This document shows, one piece after another, positions 32,397 through 41,990 of a stretch of DNA of 64,000 nt. The stretch comes from Paracoccus sp. S-4012 (GTDB taxonomy: Bacteria; Pseudomonadota; Alphaproteobacteria; Rhodobacterales; Rhodobacteraceae). A program made the position numbers and the translations under genes. The notes beneath the pieces are model-generated. The model did no database searches. It was not told where the DNA came from and saw nothing but the letters and a program-made list of their open reading frames with translations. The stretch's first letter is position 1. Each line of letters begins with the position of its first letter. The stretch is from positions 1-64,000 of the forward strand of contig NZ_WKKA01000006.1 of assembly GCF_009674885.1 (NCBI RefSeq). Direction: 5' to 3'.

Positions 32397-35300
32397 ATGG
32401 CGACGATTCTGCTGTCCGCAGTCGGGGCGTCCATCGGCGCCGGCATGGGCGGGACGATGCTGGGCCTGTCGACCGCCGTCATTGGCCGCGCGGTCGGGGC
32501 GACGGTGGGGCGGATCCTGGACCAGCGGCTGCTGGGCTCGGGGTCGCAGGCGGTCGAGACCGGGCGGATCGACCGGCTGCGGCTGCAGAGCGCGGGCGAG
32601 GGCACGCCGATCGCGCGCATCTGGGGGCAGATGCGGGTGCCGGGGCATGTGGTCTGGGCAGCGCCGCTGGAGGAGGTGCGCCGCACAACGGGCGGGGGCG
32701 GGGGCAAGGGCGCGCCGTCGGGGCCGGAGGTGACGGAGATCAGCTATCGGCTGAGTGCGGCCTTTGCGCTGTGCGAGGGACCGATCGCGGGCGTGGGGCG
32801 GGTCTGGGCCGATGGGGAGGAGGTGGACCCGGCGGAGCTGGGGCTGCGGGTCTATCCGGGTGACGAGGCGCAGCTGCCCGATCCCTGCCTTGCGGCGCAT
32901 CTGGGCGAGGCGGCGCCGGCGTTCCGCGGCATCGCCTATGTGGTGGCGGAGGGGCTGAGCCTCGAGCGCTGGGGGAACCGCGCGCCGCTGCTGACCTTCG
33001 AGGTGACGCGGCATGTGCCGGGCGGGCACGGCCTCGCGCAATGCGTCGAAGGCGTGGCGATGATTCCGGGGACCGGGGAATACGCGCTGGCGACGACGCC
33101 GGTGGAGGTTGACCTGGGCCTCGGCGAGACGCGCGTGGTCAACCGCAACACGGTGGCGGGGCCGACGGATTTCGCGGCCTCGCTTGGGACACTGACGCGC
33201 GAATTGCCGCGGGCGAATGCAGTGGCGCTGGTGGTGTCGTGGTTCGGGGACGACCTGCGCTGCGGTGAATGCACGGTGCAGCCGAAGGTCGAGAACGACA
33301 CCGATGCGAGCATGGTGTGGCGCGCGGGCGGGGTCTCGCGGGCAGAGGCCGGGCGGGTGGCGCAGGTGGACGGCAGCCCGATCTATGGCGGCACGCCGGC
33401 CGACCGTTCGGTGATCGAGGCGATCCGCTGGATGAGGGCGCGCGGGCGGCACGTCACCTTCTACCCGTTCATCCTGATGGAGCAGCTGGAGGGGAACCGG
33501 CGGCCCGATCCCTGGAGCGGAGCGGCCGATCAGCCGGTGATGCCGTGGCGGGGGCGGATCACGACCGCGGCGGCCGCCGGGCGGCGCGGCAGCACGGACG
33601 GGACGGCTGCGGCGGCGGACGAGGTGGCGGCGTTCTTCGGGTCGGCGCAGCCGGAGCATTTCGCGCGTGTGGGCGGCCAGGTGCGCTACAGCGGGCCCGA
33701 CGAGTGGCGCTATCGCCGCTTCATCCTGCATTACGCGCATCTCTGCGCCGAGGCGGGGGGCGTGGATGCCTTCCTGATCGGCTCGGAGATGGTCGCGCTG
33801 ACGCAGGTTCGCGGCCCCGGCGGCAGCTATCCGGCGGTGGCGGCGCTGCGGCGGCTGGCGGTGGAGGTGCGGGCGATCCTCGGGCCGGAGGTGAAGCTGA
33901 GCTATGCGGCCGACTGGAGCGAATATGCCGGGCACATGCCGGGCGGGGGCGAGCGGCGGTTCCATCTCGACCCGCTCTGGGCCGACGATGCGATCGATTT
34001 CATCGGCATAGACAACTACATGCCGCTGACCGACTGGCGCGAGGGCGAGACGCATCTCGACGCCGTGTGGCGGCGGATCGACGATCCCGACTACCTGCGC
34101 GCAGGGGTCGCGGGGGGCGAGCTTTACGATTGGTATTACGCCGACCCGGCGCATCGCGACGCGCAGATCCGCACGCCGATCACCGACGGCGCGCATGGCG
34201 AGGCGTGGATCTGGCGGCAGAAGGACCTGCGCGGCTGGTGGGAGAACCCGCATCACGAGCGGGACGCCTCGGGGCGGCGGGCGGCGCAGCCGACGGCATG
34301 GGTGCCGCGCAGCAAGCCGTTCTGGTTCACGGAATACGGCTGCGCGGCGCTCGACAAGGGGACCAATCAGCCGAACAAGTTCCTCGACGCGCGCAGTTCG
34401 GAGTCGATGCTGCCCTTCTACTCGGACGGCGGCCGCGACGACGCGGTGCAGGCCGCCTATGTGCGGGCGGTGGTCGAGCACTGGCGCGATCCGGCGAACA
34501 ACCCGGTCGGTCCGGCGGGGCGCATGGTGGACACGGCGCGGATGCATGTCTGGTGCTGGGACGCGCGGCCCTGGCCGGCGTTTCCGGCGCGGACCGACCT
34601 TTGGACCGACGGGCCGGCCTGGGCCCGCGGGCATTGGCTGAACGGGCGCGCGGGGGCGGTGCCGCTGGCGGATGTGGTGGTTGAGATCTGCCGCGCGGCC
34701 GGGGTCACGGCGATCGATGCCTCGCGCCTTTCGGGCGTGGTGCGCGGCTATGCGGCGCAGTGGGACGAGACGCCGCGGGCGCTGCTGCAGGCGCTGATGC
34801 TGGTGCATGGCTTCGACGCCGTCGAGGCCGACGGGCTGCTGCGGTTCCGCATGCGGGACGGGCGGGTTGACGCCGTGGTCGGGTCCGACGATCTCGCGGA
34901 GGCCGAGGGGCTGGCGCAGCCGGAACTGGCGCGGGCGCCGGAGGCGGAGCTGTCGGGCCGGGTGCGGGTGAGCCATCTGGAGGCGGGAACCGATTACGAG
35001 ACCTGCACCGCCGAGGCGATCCTGCCCGACAGCCGCGCGACGACGCTGGCGACGGACTCGGAGTTCGCGATGGCGCTGACGCGGGGCGAGGGGCGCAGCC
35101 TCGCCGAGCGCTGGCTGGCCGAGGCGCGAGTGGCGCGGGACGGCGTGCGGCTGGCGCTGCCGCCCTCGCGCGCGGCGGGGCTGTCGCCAGGGGACGTGCT
35201 GCGGCTGGAGGCGGGCGCGGGTCCCGCGGGGCGGTGGCGGATCGACCGTCTGGAGCGGGCGGGCGCCGTCACGATCGAGGCCGTCAGGGTGGAGCCGGGC

Positions 35301-36284
35301 CTCTATCGCGCGCGGGCAGAGGGGGATGTGCCGGGCGCGATGCGCCTCTTCGTGCCGCCGATCCCGGTGCTGGCCGAGTATCTCGACCTGCCGCTGCTGC
35401 GCGGCGACGAGGTGCCGCACGCGCCGCATGTGGCGATCAGCGCGACCCCTTGGCCGGGGAGCGCCGCAGTCTACAGCGCGCCGGAGGCGGAGGGCGGCTT
35501 CACGCTGAACCGCCTGGTGACGCGGCCCTCGGTGGTGGGCGTGACCCTGAACGCCTTGCTGGCGGCGCGGCACGGCGTGATCGATCGCGGGCCGGCGCTG
35601 CGGGTGCAGGTCAAGGGCGGCGCGTTGCGGTCTGCCTCGATGGCGGCCCTGCTCGGCGGGGCCAATGCGCTGGCCATCGGCGACGGCACGCCGGACGGCT
35701 GGGAGGTGCTGCAGTTTGCCACCGCGACGCTCGCGGCGCCGGGGGTGTGGGAGCTGTCGGCGCGGCTGCGCGGGCAGGCAGGGACCGACGCGCTGATGCC
35801 GGAGGTCTGGCCGGCGGGCAGCCATGTGGTGCTGCTCGACGGGGCGCCGGTGCAGCTCGATCTGCCGCCCTCGGCGCGAGGGCAGCTGCGCAGCTGGAGC
35901 GCGGGACCGGCCCTGCGGGGCGTGGCGGATGCGAGCTACCGCGAGCGGCGGCTCGCCTTCTCGGGCGTCGGATTGCGCCCCTACGCGCCCTGCCACCTGC
36001 GCCTCGACGGGCGGCGGCTGACCTGGGTGCGGCGGACGCGGATCGGGGGCGACGGATGGGACGGTCCCGAGGTTCCGCTCGGGGAGGGGCGCGAGGCCTA
36101 CCGGGTGCGACTGCTGCGCGCGGGCACACGGCTCGCGGAGGTGATGGTGGGGGCGCCCGAATGGGTGATTCCGGAGGCGGTCTGGTCTGCGGCGGTGGCG
36201 GGCGGGCCGCTTGACGCGGAAGTCGTGCAGCTCTCGGACCTCTATGGGGCCGGGCCTGCGGCAAGGAGGATGATCGATGCCTGA
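32397..36284 (+). CDS. g15: GTA megatron / host-contact tail protein with TIM-barrel domain
   Basis: This is the largest GTA gene, 1295 residues. The N-terminus is a membrane-like glycine-rich helix (ASIGAGMGGTMLGLSTAVIG). Hub domains follow, then a GTA TIM-barrel-like glycosidase region (SDEWRYRRFILHYAHLCAEA-like, DFIGIDNYMPLTDWREGETH, SKPFWFTEYGCAALDKG), then rift-type and receptor-binding parts. In the known structure this protein makes the baseplate spike through which DNA leaves. No break was found, so the cluster looks intact to its end. It overlaps the next gene by eight bases. Confidence 0.9.
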   Translation: MATILLSAVGASIGAGMGGTMLGLSTAVIGRAVGATVGRILDQRLLGSGSQAVETGRIDRLRLQSAGEGTPIARIWGQMRVPGHVVWAAPLEEVRRTTGGGGGKGAPSGPEVTEISYRLSAAFALCEGPIAGVGRVWADGEEVDPAELGLRVYPGDEAQLPDPCLAAHLGEAAPAFRGIAYVVAEGLSLERWGNRAPLLTFEVTRHVPGGHGLAQCVEGVAMIPGTGEYALATTPVEVDLGLGETRVVNRNTVAGPTDFAASLGTLTRELPRANAVALVVSWFGDDLRCGECTVQPKVENDTDASMVWRAGGVSRAEAGRVAQVDGSPIYGGTPADRSVIEAIRWMRARGRHVTFYPFILMEQLEGNRRPDPWSGAADQPVMPWRGRITTAAAAGRRGSTDGTAAAADEVAAFFGSAQPEHFARVGGQVRYSGPDEWRYRRFILHYAHLCAEAGGVDAFLIGSEMVALTQVRGPGGSYPAVAALRRLAVEVRAILGPEVKLSYAADWSEYAGHMPGGGERRFHLDPLWADDAIDFIGIDNYMPLTDWREGETHLDAVWRRIDDPDYLRAGVAGGELYDWYYADPAHRDAQIRTPITDGAHGEAWIWRQKDLRGWWENPHHERDASGRRAAQPTAWVPRSKPFWFTEYGCAALDKGTNQPNKFLDARSSESMLPFYSDGGRDDAVQAAYVRAVVEHWRDPANNPVGPAGRMVDTARMHVWCWDARPWPAFPARTDLWTDGPAWARGHWLNGRAGAVPLADVVVEICRAAGVTAIDASRLSGVVRGYAAQWDETPRALLQALMLVHGFDAVEADGLLRFRMRDGRVDAVVGSDDLAEAEGLAQPELARAPEAELSGRVRVSHLEAGTDYETCTAEAILPDSRATTLATDSEFAMALTRGEGRSLAERWLAEARVARDGVRLALPPSRAAGLSPGDVLRLEAGAGPAGRWRIDRLERAGAVTIEAVRVEPGLYRARAEGDVPGAMRLFVPPIPVLAEYLDLPLLRGDEVPHAPHVAISATPWPGSAAVYSAPEAEGGFTLNRLVTRPSVVGVTLNALLAARHGVIDRGPALRVQVKGGALRSASMAALLGGANALAIGDGTPDGWEVLQFATATLAAPGVWELSARLRGQAGTDALMPEVWPAGSHVVLLDGAPVQLDLPPSARGQLRSWSAGPALRGVADASYRERRLAFSGVGLRPYAPCHLRLDGRRLTWVRRTRIGGDGWDGPEVPLGEGREAYRVRLLRAGTRLAEVMVGAPEWVIPEAVWSAAVAGGPLDAEVVQLSDLYGAGPAARRMIDA

Positions 36285-36990
36285 GATGGAAACCGCGCGC
36301 CTCGGCCTGCCGCTGTTGCAGGCGGCGCAGGCGCAGAAGCACGTCACGCTGAACGAGTCGCTGCTGCGCCTCGACGGGCTGGTGAACCTGGTGCTGCAGC
36401 AGGCCGCCCGCACGACCCCGCCCGGGGCGGCCGCCGACGGGCTTTGCTGGGGCGTCGGCCGCGGCGCGGTGAACGCCTGGGAGGGACACGACGGCGAGAT
36501 CGCCATTGCCAGCGACGGCGGCTGGATCTTCGTCCACCCCCGCGCCGGCATGCGCGCCCATGACGCGGCGAGCGGGCGGCCGCTGATCCATGACGGCGAG
36601 GACTGGATCGCGGGCGCGCTGACGCTGGGCCCCTCCGGCACCGGCATGATCGCCGGGCTGGCAGAAGGGGAGGTGGCGATCACCCCCGGCACCGAGGTTG
36701 TCTCGACCGTGACGGTGCCGGCGGGGGTCATGCTGGTCGGCGCTACCGCGCGGGTGCGGGAGGCGATCACCGGCAGCGTCTCGACCTGGTCGCTGGGCAC
36801 GCAGGGCGCGCCGGACCGCTTCGGCACCGGCCTCGGGACCGGGGCCGGCTCCTGGGCGCGCGGCATCCTGTCGGCGCCCATGACCTACTGGGAGGCGCAG
36901 CCGCTGCGCCTGACCGCGCAGGGCGGCAGCTTCGCGGGCGGGCGGGTGCGCCTCGCGCTGCACTGGTGGGAGCTGCGGCTGCCCGCGTGA
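36277..36990 (+). CDS. DUF2793 protein at the end of the GTA cluster
   Basis: This 237-residue protein has the DUF2793 domain at residues 5-110 (RLGLPLLQAAQAQKHVTLNE, then NAWEGHDGEIAIASDGGWIF), followed by a beta-rich C-terminal part (VVSTVTVPAGVMLVGATARV, then YWEAQPLRLTAQGGSFAGGR) that resembles fibre-tip domains. It overlaps g15 by eight bases, so it is part of the GTA unit. A role as tail or head fibre is plausible but not shown. Confidence 0.8.
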   Translation: MPEMETARLGLPLLQAAQAQKHVTLNESLLRLDGLVNLVLQQAARTTPPGAAADGLCWGVGRGAVNAWEGHDGEIAIASDGGWIFVHPRAGMRAHDAASGRPLIHDGEDWIAGALTLGPSGTGMIAGLAEGEVAITPGTEVVSTVTVPAGVMLVGATARVREAITGSVSTWSLGTQGAPDRFGTGLGTGAGSWARGILSAPMTYWEAQPLRLTAQGGSFAGGRVRLALHWWELRLPA

Positions 36991-37053
36991 GACCGCTACC
37001 CTCGGCGGCGCGCGGGATGTAGGATTGCCCGCGCGACGCAGAAGGGGACGGCA

Positions 37054-37863
37054 GTGGACGACGGCAGGATGCAGACGCGGGGCGAGGCCATCTGGCGCGA
37101 GATGCGGGTCGAGGCGGAGGCGGCGGTCGGGGCCGAGCCGCTCCTCGGCGCGCTGATCCATGCGGGGCTGCTGCACCACGCGCGACTGGAGCAGGCGCTG
37201 GCCTACCGCTTCTCGCTGAAGCTCGCCTCGGGCGAGATGAGCGAGCAGATCCTGCGCGAGATCGCCGATGCCGCCTATGAGGAAGACCCCGCGCTCGGCG
37301 ACGCGGCGCTGCGCGATCTTCTGGCGGTCCGCAGCCGCGATCCCGCCTGCCACCGGCTGATCCAGCCGCTGCTGTTCTTCAAGGGCTACCAGGCGTTGCA
37401 GGCCTATCGCATCGGCCACTGGCTCTGGCGGGGGGGCCGCCGGGACATGGCCTATTTCGTGCAGATGCGGACTTCGGAAGCCTTCGGGGTCGATATCCAC
37501 CCGGCCGCCCGGCTCGGCGCGGGCCTGATGATCGACCATGCCCATTCGATCGTGATTGGCGAAACCGCGGTCGTGGGCGATGACGTCTCGATGCTGCACA
37601 GCGTGACGCTGGGCGGGACCGGCAAGGCGCATGGCGACCGGCATCCGAAGATCGGCGACGGGGTGCTGATCGGCGCGGGGGCGAAGGTCCTGGGCAACAT
37701 CCGCGTCGGTGCCCGCAGCCGGATCGCCGCGGGGAGCGTGGTGTTGGAGGAGGTGCCGGCCTGCGTGACGGTGGCCGGGGTGCCGGCACGGGTCGTCGGC
37801 CCGGCGGGCTGCACCGACCCGGCCGAGGCGATGGATCAGCAGCTTCCACCAGAGGCGGGCTGA
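37054..37863 (+). CDS. cysE: Serine O-acetyltransferase
   Basis: This 269-residue protein makes O-acetylserine from serine and acetyl-CoA, the first step of cysteine synthesis. The N-terminal helical domain (RQ-type lead, then YRFSLKLASGEMSEQILRE) is followed by a left-handed beta helix of hexapeptide repeats (GVDIHPAARLGAGLMIDHAH, then VVGDDVSMLHSVTLGGTGKA and HGDRHPKIGDGVLIGAGAKV). The GTG start at 37054 has AAGGGGA before it; ATG at 37066 is an alternative. cysE follows the GTA cluster in other Rhodobacteraceae as well, so this order is conserved, not accidental. Confidence 0.92.
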   Translation: MDDGRMQTRGEAIWREMRVEAEAAVGAEPLLGALIHAGLLHHARLEQALAYRFSLKLASGEMSEQILREIADAAYEEDPALGDAALRDLLAVRSRDPACHRLIQPLLFFKGYQALQAYRIGHWLWRGGRRDMAYFVQMRTSEAFGVDIHPAARLGAGLMIDHAHSIVIGETAVVGDDVSMLHSVTLGGTGKAHGDRHPKIGDGVLIGAGAKVLGNIRVGARSRIAAGSVVLEEVPACVTVAGVPARVVGPAGCTDPAEAMDQQLPPEAG

Positions 37864-37871
37864 GGCGGGGA

Positions 37872-38216
37872 TCACAGCAGGAAGCCCTCAGGTTCGGCAG
37901 TAGGGCCGGGGCTTGCCGAAGCGAGCAGCCGTTGCCTCAGGCTTTCAAGCCGCAACGGGGCGCCCAGGATCGCGGGATCGATTCTGATGCGCGCGAGCGG
38001 CGATTGCGCCGCCCCCGCGGCAAGGCCGGCCAGATCGTCGAGGATCTGGGTCAGCGGGTCGAGGTCCTGAAGCGCGATCATCATCCCCGGCAGCGGGGGG
38101 CGCCCGTCGTCTCCGGCTGCGGCCGACTGCAACATGCGGCAGCGCAGTACGAGGTCGCGAAGCTCGCGTTCGAGATTGACCATCAGCAGGCCGAAGGGGA
38201 TGTCGGGCGCGCTCAC
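37872..38216 (-). CDS. Unrecognised protein at the end of the chemotaxis operon
   Basis: This 114-residue protein, mostly helical, has PFGLLMVNLERELRDLVLRC near the start and MMIALQDLDPLTQILDDLAG in the middle. No domain was recognised. Its ATG overlaps the stop of cheY upstream (TGA/ATG at 38213-38216), so it is co-translated with the chemotaxis genes and probably takes part in that system. The paired leucine-rich helices would suit a four-helix or dimerising protein. Confidence 0.6.
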   Translation of the reverse strand: MSAPDIPFGLLMVNLERELRDLVLRCRMLQSAAAGDDGRPPLPGMMIALQDLDPLTQILDDLAGLAAGAAQSPLARIRIDPAILGAPLRLESLRQRLLASASPGPTAEPEGFLL

Positions 38217-38599
38217 AGCCGGCCCACCACCGCCTCGAGACAGGCCCGGAGCTCCGCCGGGGTGAACGGTTTTCGCAGGAAGTTGTTCATGCCCAAGGCT
38301 TTGCCCCGGTCGACGATCTGCTGATCCGCGCGTCCGGTGATGAGAATGAAACCAGTGCCGCGGGTGGTCGCCTCGGCGCGTATCGCCTGCAGAAGGCCCA
38401 GGCCGTCCATGCCCGGCATGTTGTAGTCGGAGAGCACCAGATGCACGGAGCGCGCCTTCATCGCCTGGAGCGCGCCCTGCGCATCGGCCGCGTGGCGAAG
38501 GTCGCTGATGCCCATGGCCTCGAGCGCCTGGATGATGAGGCCGCGGCTGGTGGACATGTCGTCCACAACCAGCACCCGCAGCCGGTCCCGCACGCTCAT
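38213..38599 (-). CDS. cheY: CheY-type single-domain response regulator
   Basis: This 128-residue receiver has an acidic pocket at D13 and D14, phospho-acceptor D58 in VLSDYNMPGMDG, a threonine in ILITGRAD and a lysine in FLRKPFTPAE, so it is complete. It carries the CheA signal, either to the flagellar motor or as a phosphate sink. The start at 38599 overlaps the end of cheR. It is the second cheY of this operon. Confidence 0.88.
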   Translation of the reverse strand: MSVRDRLRVLVVDDMSTSRGLIIQALEAMGISDLRHAADAQGALQAMKARSVHLVLSDYNMPGMDGLGLLQAIRAEATTRGTGFILITGRADQQIVDRGKALGMNNFLRKPFTPAELRACLEAVVGRL

Positions 38600-39429
38600 G
38601 GCGTCGCCGCGGCGGGATGTTTCACATAGGCCGTGCGGCCGAGGTAGCGGACCTGCGCCAGCAGGCTTTCCGGCAGCCGCTCGGCGTGGCCCAGAAAGAG
38701 CCACCCGCCGGGCCGCAGGACCCCCAGAAGACGGGTCCATAGCCGCGCCTGCGTCGCGGCGTCGAAATAGATCGCGACATTGCGGCAGAAGATGGCGTCG
38801 AACATCGCCCGGAACGGCCAGTCAGCGATCAGGTTCAGCGGCCGGAAGCCCACCCGCTCCTGCAGCGTTCGGGCGATTTGCCCGCCGCCCGGCACCGGCG
38901 CGATGAAGCGACGGCGCAGGAGCGCGGGAACAGGCCTCAACTCACTGGTGCGGTAACAAGCCGTGGCGGCGCGGGCGAGAACGCCCCGGTTGATGTCGGT
39001 TCCCAGCACCGCGGCCTCTCCCGTCTCGAGACCCGCGGCGGCAAGGGTCATGGCAATGGACCAGGCCTCCTCGCCGGTGGAGCATCCGGCCGACCAGATC
39101 CGCAGCGGCTGTGCGGGGTTGCGGGCGCCGATCACCTCGTCGCGCAACAGCTCGAAGTGAGGCGCCTCGCGGAAGAACTGGGTCACATTGATGGTCACGG
39201 CGGAGACGAGTTGCATGCGCTCCTCGCCGCCGCCGGGGCCGCCGAGGACGTCAAGATATGCGGGCAGATCGGGGCAGCCTGTGGCCGCCATGCGCCTCGC
39301 GAGCCGGGACCGGAGCATGTCCGTCCTGTGGTCCCCGAGCACGATTCCCGACGTCTCCTGGATAAGCTGCCGCACCCGGCCGAAGGCTCGGGCATCGAGC
39401 GGCGCCGCGTCCAATCGATCATCCCTCAT
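38596..39429 (-). CDS. cheR: Chemoreceptor methyltransferase CheR
   Basis: This 277-residue protein has an N-terminal helical domain with FGRVRQLIQETSGIVLGDHR, then an SAM-binding fold with IWSAGCSTGEEAWSIAMTLA, GTDINRGVLARA and FCRNVAIYFDAATQARL. It methylates glutamates of chemoreceptors. No receptor gene and no cheB methylesterase lie in this window. It overlaps cheW and cheY by four bases each. Confidence 0.92.
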   Translation of the reverse strand: MRDDRLDAAPLDARAFGRVRQLIQETSGIVLGDHRTDMLRSRLARRMAATGCPDLPAYLDVLGGPGGGEERMQLVSAVTINVTQFFREAPHFELLRDEVIGARNPAQPLRIWSAGCSTGEEAWSIAMTLAAAGLETGEAAVLGTDINRGVLARAATACYRTSELRPVPALLRRRFIAPVPGGGQIARTLQERVGFRPLNLIADWPFRAMFDAIFCRNVAIYFDAATQARLWTRLLGVLRPGGWLFLGHAERLPESLLAQVRYLGRTAYVKHPAAATP

Positions 39430-39878
39430 GCTGCGCGGCTCCCACCCGGCGGCATGATCGCTGAAAGGTTCAGCACCCGCACCAGCTGACCTTCGAGCAG
39501 CGTCAGGGCGCGGATGCAGCCGGGAATGTCATCGCCCAGCTCGGGCAGCGGCTGCAACTGCGCCGCCGGAATGGTCAGGATGTCCGACACCGCGTCCACC
39601 ATCAGCCCGGCGCTGACGCCGTTCAGCTGGACGACGACGATCACCTTGCGCTCGCCGTCCGCGATCCCCTCCATCCCGAGACGCAGCGAGAGGTCGAGCA
39701 CCGGCAGAATCGTTCCGCGAAGGTTGATGACGCCCTTCACGTGGCTGGGCGCGAAGGGCAGCGGTGTCGCCGGGGTCCAGCCGCGGATTTCGCGCACCGA
39801 GGCGACCTCGACGCAGAACTCCTGCTCGCCCAGGCGGAAGGAGAGGAGTTCGACATCGGCGAGAGAATCGTGAGACAT
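39426..39878 (-). CDS. cheW: Chemotaxis coupling protein CheW
   Basis: This 150-residue CheW fold has LLSFRLGEQEFCVEVASVRE, then HVKGVINLRGTILPVLDLSL and LQPLPELGDDIPGCIRALTL. It links receptors to CheA. It starts three bases after the cheA stop and overlaps cheR, within a tight operon. Confidence 0.92.
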   Translation of the reverse strand: MSHDSLADVELLSFRLGEQEFCVEVASVREIRGWTPATPLPFAPSHVKGVINLRGTILPVLDLSLRLGMEGIADGERKVIVVVQLNGVSAGLMVDAVSDILTIPAAQLQPLPELGDDIPGCIRALTLLEGQLVRVLNLSAIMPPGGSRAA

Positions 39879-39881
39879 GGG

Positions 39882-41981
39882 CTATCCTGCGAGGGCGGTC
39901 GGAGGGACGGGGCCGGAGCGGGCCGCGGGGGCGAGGTCCGCGGGGTCGAGGATCAGCGCGATCTTGCCATCGCCGAGGATCGTCGCGGCGGCGACCCCCG
40001 GCACCGGACCGAGGAGCGCGCCGAGGCCTTTGATCACGACCTGGCGCTGCTCCATGATCGTGTCGACCACGAGGGCGATGCGACCGCCGTCGTCGCGGGC
40101 GGTCAGCAGCACGATGCCCCCGCGCGCATTCCCGTCGGGCGCGCGGAAGCCGAGATGCGAGGCGAGGTCGACCAGCGGGACGACCTCGCCCCTGATCTGC
40201 AGCAGCTCGCCCCGCGGGCCGACGCGCCGGATCGCCTCGGGGGCCAGGGCCGCCGTCTCGAGGATGCCCGAAAGCGGCACCACGAAGGTCTGCCCCGCCG
40301 CGCCGATCACCATCCCGTCGAGTACCGCGAGGGTCAGCGGCAGCGAGACCGAAAGCGTGGTGCCCTGGCCCCGCAGGCTCGAGACCGAAATGCGGCCGCC
40401 GATCGCCGCGATGGCGCTTTTCACGACATCCATGCCGACGCCGCGGCCGGACAGGGCCGAGACGCTCCCCGCGGTCGAGAAGCCGGGGAGAAACAAGAGG
40501 TTGGAGATCTCGGCCTCGCTCAGCGCCGCATCGGGCGCGACCAAGCCTCGGGCCGTGGCGACGCGTTGAACCTTGGCGTGGTCGATCCCGGCGCCGTCGT
40601 CGGCGACCTCGATGATGATGCGGCCGGAGCGGTGGAAGGCCGAGAGCGTGATCACCCCTTGGGACGGCTTGCCGGCCGCGCAGCGTGCCTCGGGCGTCTC
40701 GATTCCGTGGTCCACGGCGTTGCGGATCATGTGGGTCAGGGGATCGGCCAGGCGCTCGATCACGGTGCGGTCAACCTCGGTTCCCTCGCCCTCGGTCCTC
40801 AGGCGGACGCTCTTGCCGGTCGCCGCCGACGCCTCGCGGACGATGCGCGCCATGCGCTGGAAGAGCGGTCTCACTGGCTGTGCCCTGACGGACATGACGC
40901 TGTCCTGGAGGTCGCGGGTCAGGGTCATGAAGGCCTCGAGGCCGGTCGTGACCTCGGGGTTGGCGAGGCCGGCGGCGCCGACGCTCTGCGACAGCATCGC
41001 CTGGTTGATGACCAGTTCCCCCACGAGATTTACCAGGCGGTCGATCTTCTCGAGATCGACCCGCAACGTGACGGCGCCGGGTTCGGGGGCGGCGGGCTCA
41101 GGGCGCAAGCCCGCGGCGGACGAGGGCGGTTCGGGCAGGCCTGATCGGTCGTGGTGCGGGCCAGGGAAAGCCAGAACCGGTGCCGGTGGCGGCTCGGGGG
41201 GCAGGCGCTCGGACGCGAGCTCGGCCGGGCCGGGCTCGATCGTGATGTCGCAGACGTCCTCGACGAAGTCGAAGAGGTCGTCGATCTCGGCCCGCTCCAC
41301 ATCGCCGACGAGGTGGATGGTCCAGACGAGCCGCGGGACCTCGGCCGCGTCCTCGGTCAGCGCGAGGTCGGGTGGCACCTTGCAGCGGATCCCGGTGCGG
41401 CCGAGGGTCGTGAGCGCGCGCAGCAGGTGCAGGGCCTCGTTGCCGCTGCGGTAGAGGCCCTCGCGCGGCGCGAGGCGGATCAGCCAGCCGCGGCCGCCGA
41501 TTTCCGCGGCATCGGCGCTGCAGTCATCTTCCGACGCGAAATCGAGGGCGATGAGGCTAGGGCTGAAGTCGATCGGCGGCTCGGCGTTCACGGGCTGCGC
41601 GCCTGTCAGGGCCTCGATCCGGGCGAGCAGCGTCTCGCCGGCTGGCACCTCCCCACCCTCCTGCGCGGCGCGGACGTGGTCGGCGAGCAGGTCGGCGGCC
41701 TGCAGGAACAGGCTTGCGACCTCGCGCGAGGGCGCCAGCCGTCCGGTGCGGAGGTCGTCGAGGACCGTCTCGCAGCGATGCGAGAACCCGACCAGCCTCT
41801 CGAGGCCGAAGGCCGCGGCACCGCCCTTGATCGAATGAACGGCGCGGAAGGCGGTGTTGACCGTCTCCGCATCGCCGGCGCCCTCGTCCATGGCGGACAG
41901 CGCGTCCTGCAGCGATTGAAGCAGGTCCTCGCATTCGGCGAAGAACCCCGCCCGGATCTCGGCCATCGGATCGGTGCCCAT
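39882..41981 (-). CDS. cheA: Chemotaxis histidine kinase CheA
   Basis: This 699-residue protein has an HPt domain with phospho-accepting H49 (AFRAVHSIKGGAAAFGLERL), then a middle region (about 130-300) with a P2-like part and a proline-rich linker. The dimerisation helix is KIDRLVNLVGELVINQAMLS, the ATPase has the N box HMIRNAVDHGIETPEARCAA and G boxes LSGRGVGMDVVK, and a C-terminal CheW-like domain ends the protein. All kinase motifs look intact. It passes phosphate to the two CheY proteins encoded on either side. Confidence 0.93.
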   Translation of the reverse strand: MGTDPMAEIRAGFFAECEDLLQSLQDALSAMDEGAGDAETVNTAFRAVHSIKGGAAAFGLERLVGFSHRCETVLDDLRTGRLAPSREVASLFLQAADLLADHVRAAQEGGEVPAGETLLARIEALTGAQPVNAEPPIDFSPSLIALDFASEDDCSADAAEIGGRGWLIRLAPREGLYRSGNEALHLLRALTTLGRTGIRCKVPPDLALTEDAAEVPRLVWTIHLVGDVERAEIDDLFDFVEDVCDITIEPGPAELASERLPPEPPPAPVLAFPGPHHDRSGLPEPPSSAAGLRPEPAAPEPGAVTLRVDLEKIDRLVNLVGELVINQAMLSQSVGAAGLANPEVTTGLEAFMTLTRDLQDSVMSVRAQPVRPLFQRMARIVREASAATGKSVRLRTEGEGTEVDRTVIERLADPLTHMIRNAVDHGIETPEARCAAGKPSQGVITLSAFHRSGRIIIEVADDGAGIDHAKVQRVATARGLVAPDAALSEAEISNLLFLPGFSTAGSVSALSGRGVGMDVVKSAIAAIGGRISVSSLRGQGTTLSVSLPLTLAVLDGMVIGAAGQTFVVPLSGILETAALAPEAIRRVGPRGELLQIRGEVVPLVDLASHLGFRAPDGNARGGIVLLTARDDGGRIALVVDTIMEQRQVVIKGLGALLGPVPGVAAATILGDGKIALILDPADLAPAARSGPVPPTALAG

Positions 41982-41990
41982 GCCGCCGCC

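Noticed and set aside
32283..36881. Minus-strand open frame of 1532 codons
   Set aside because: Antisense of the GTA megatron gene; no domain and typical antisense composition.
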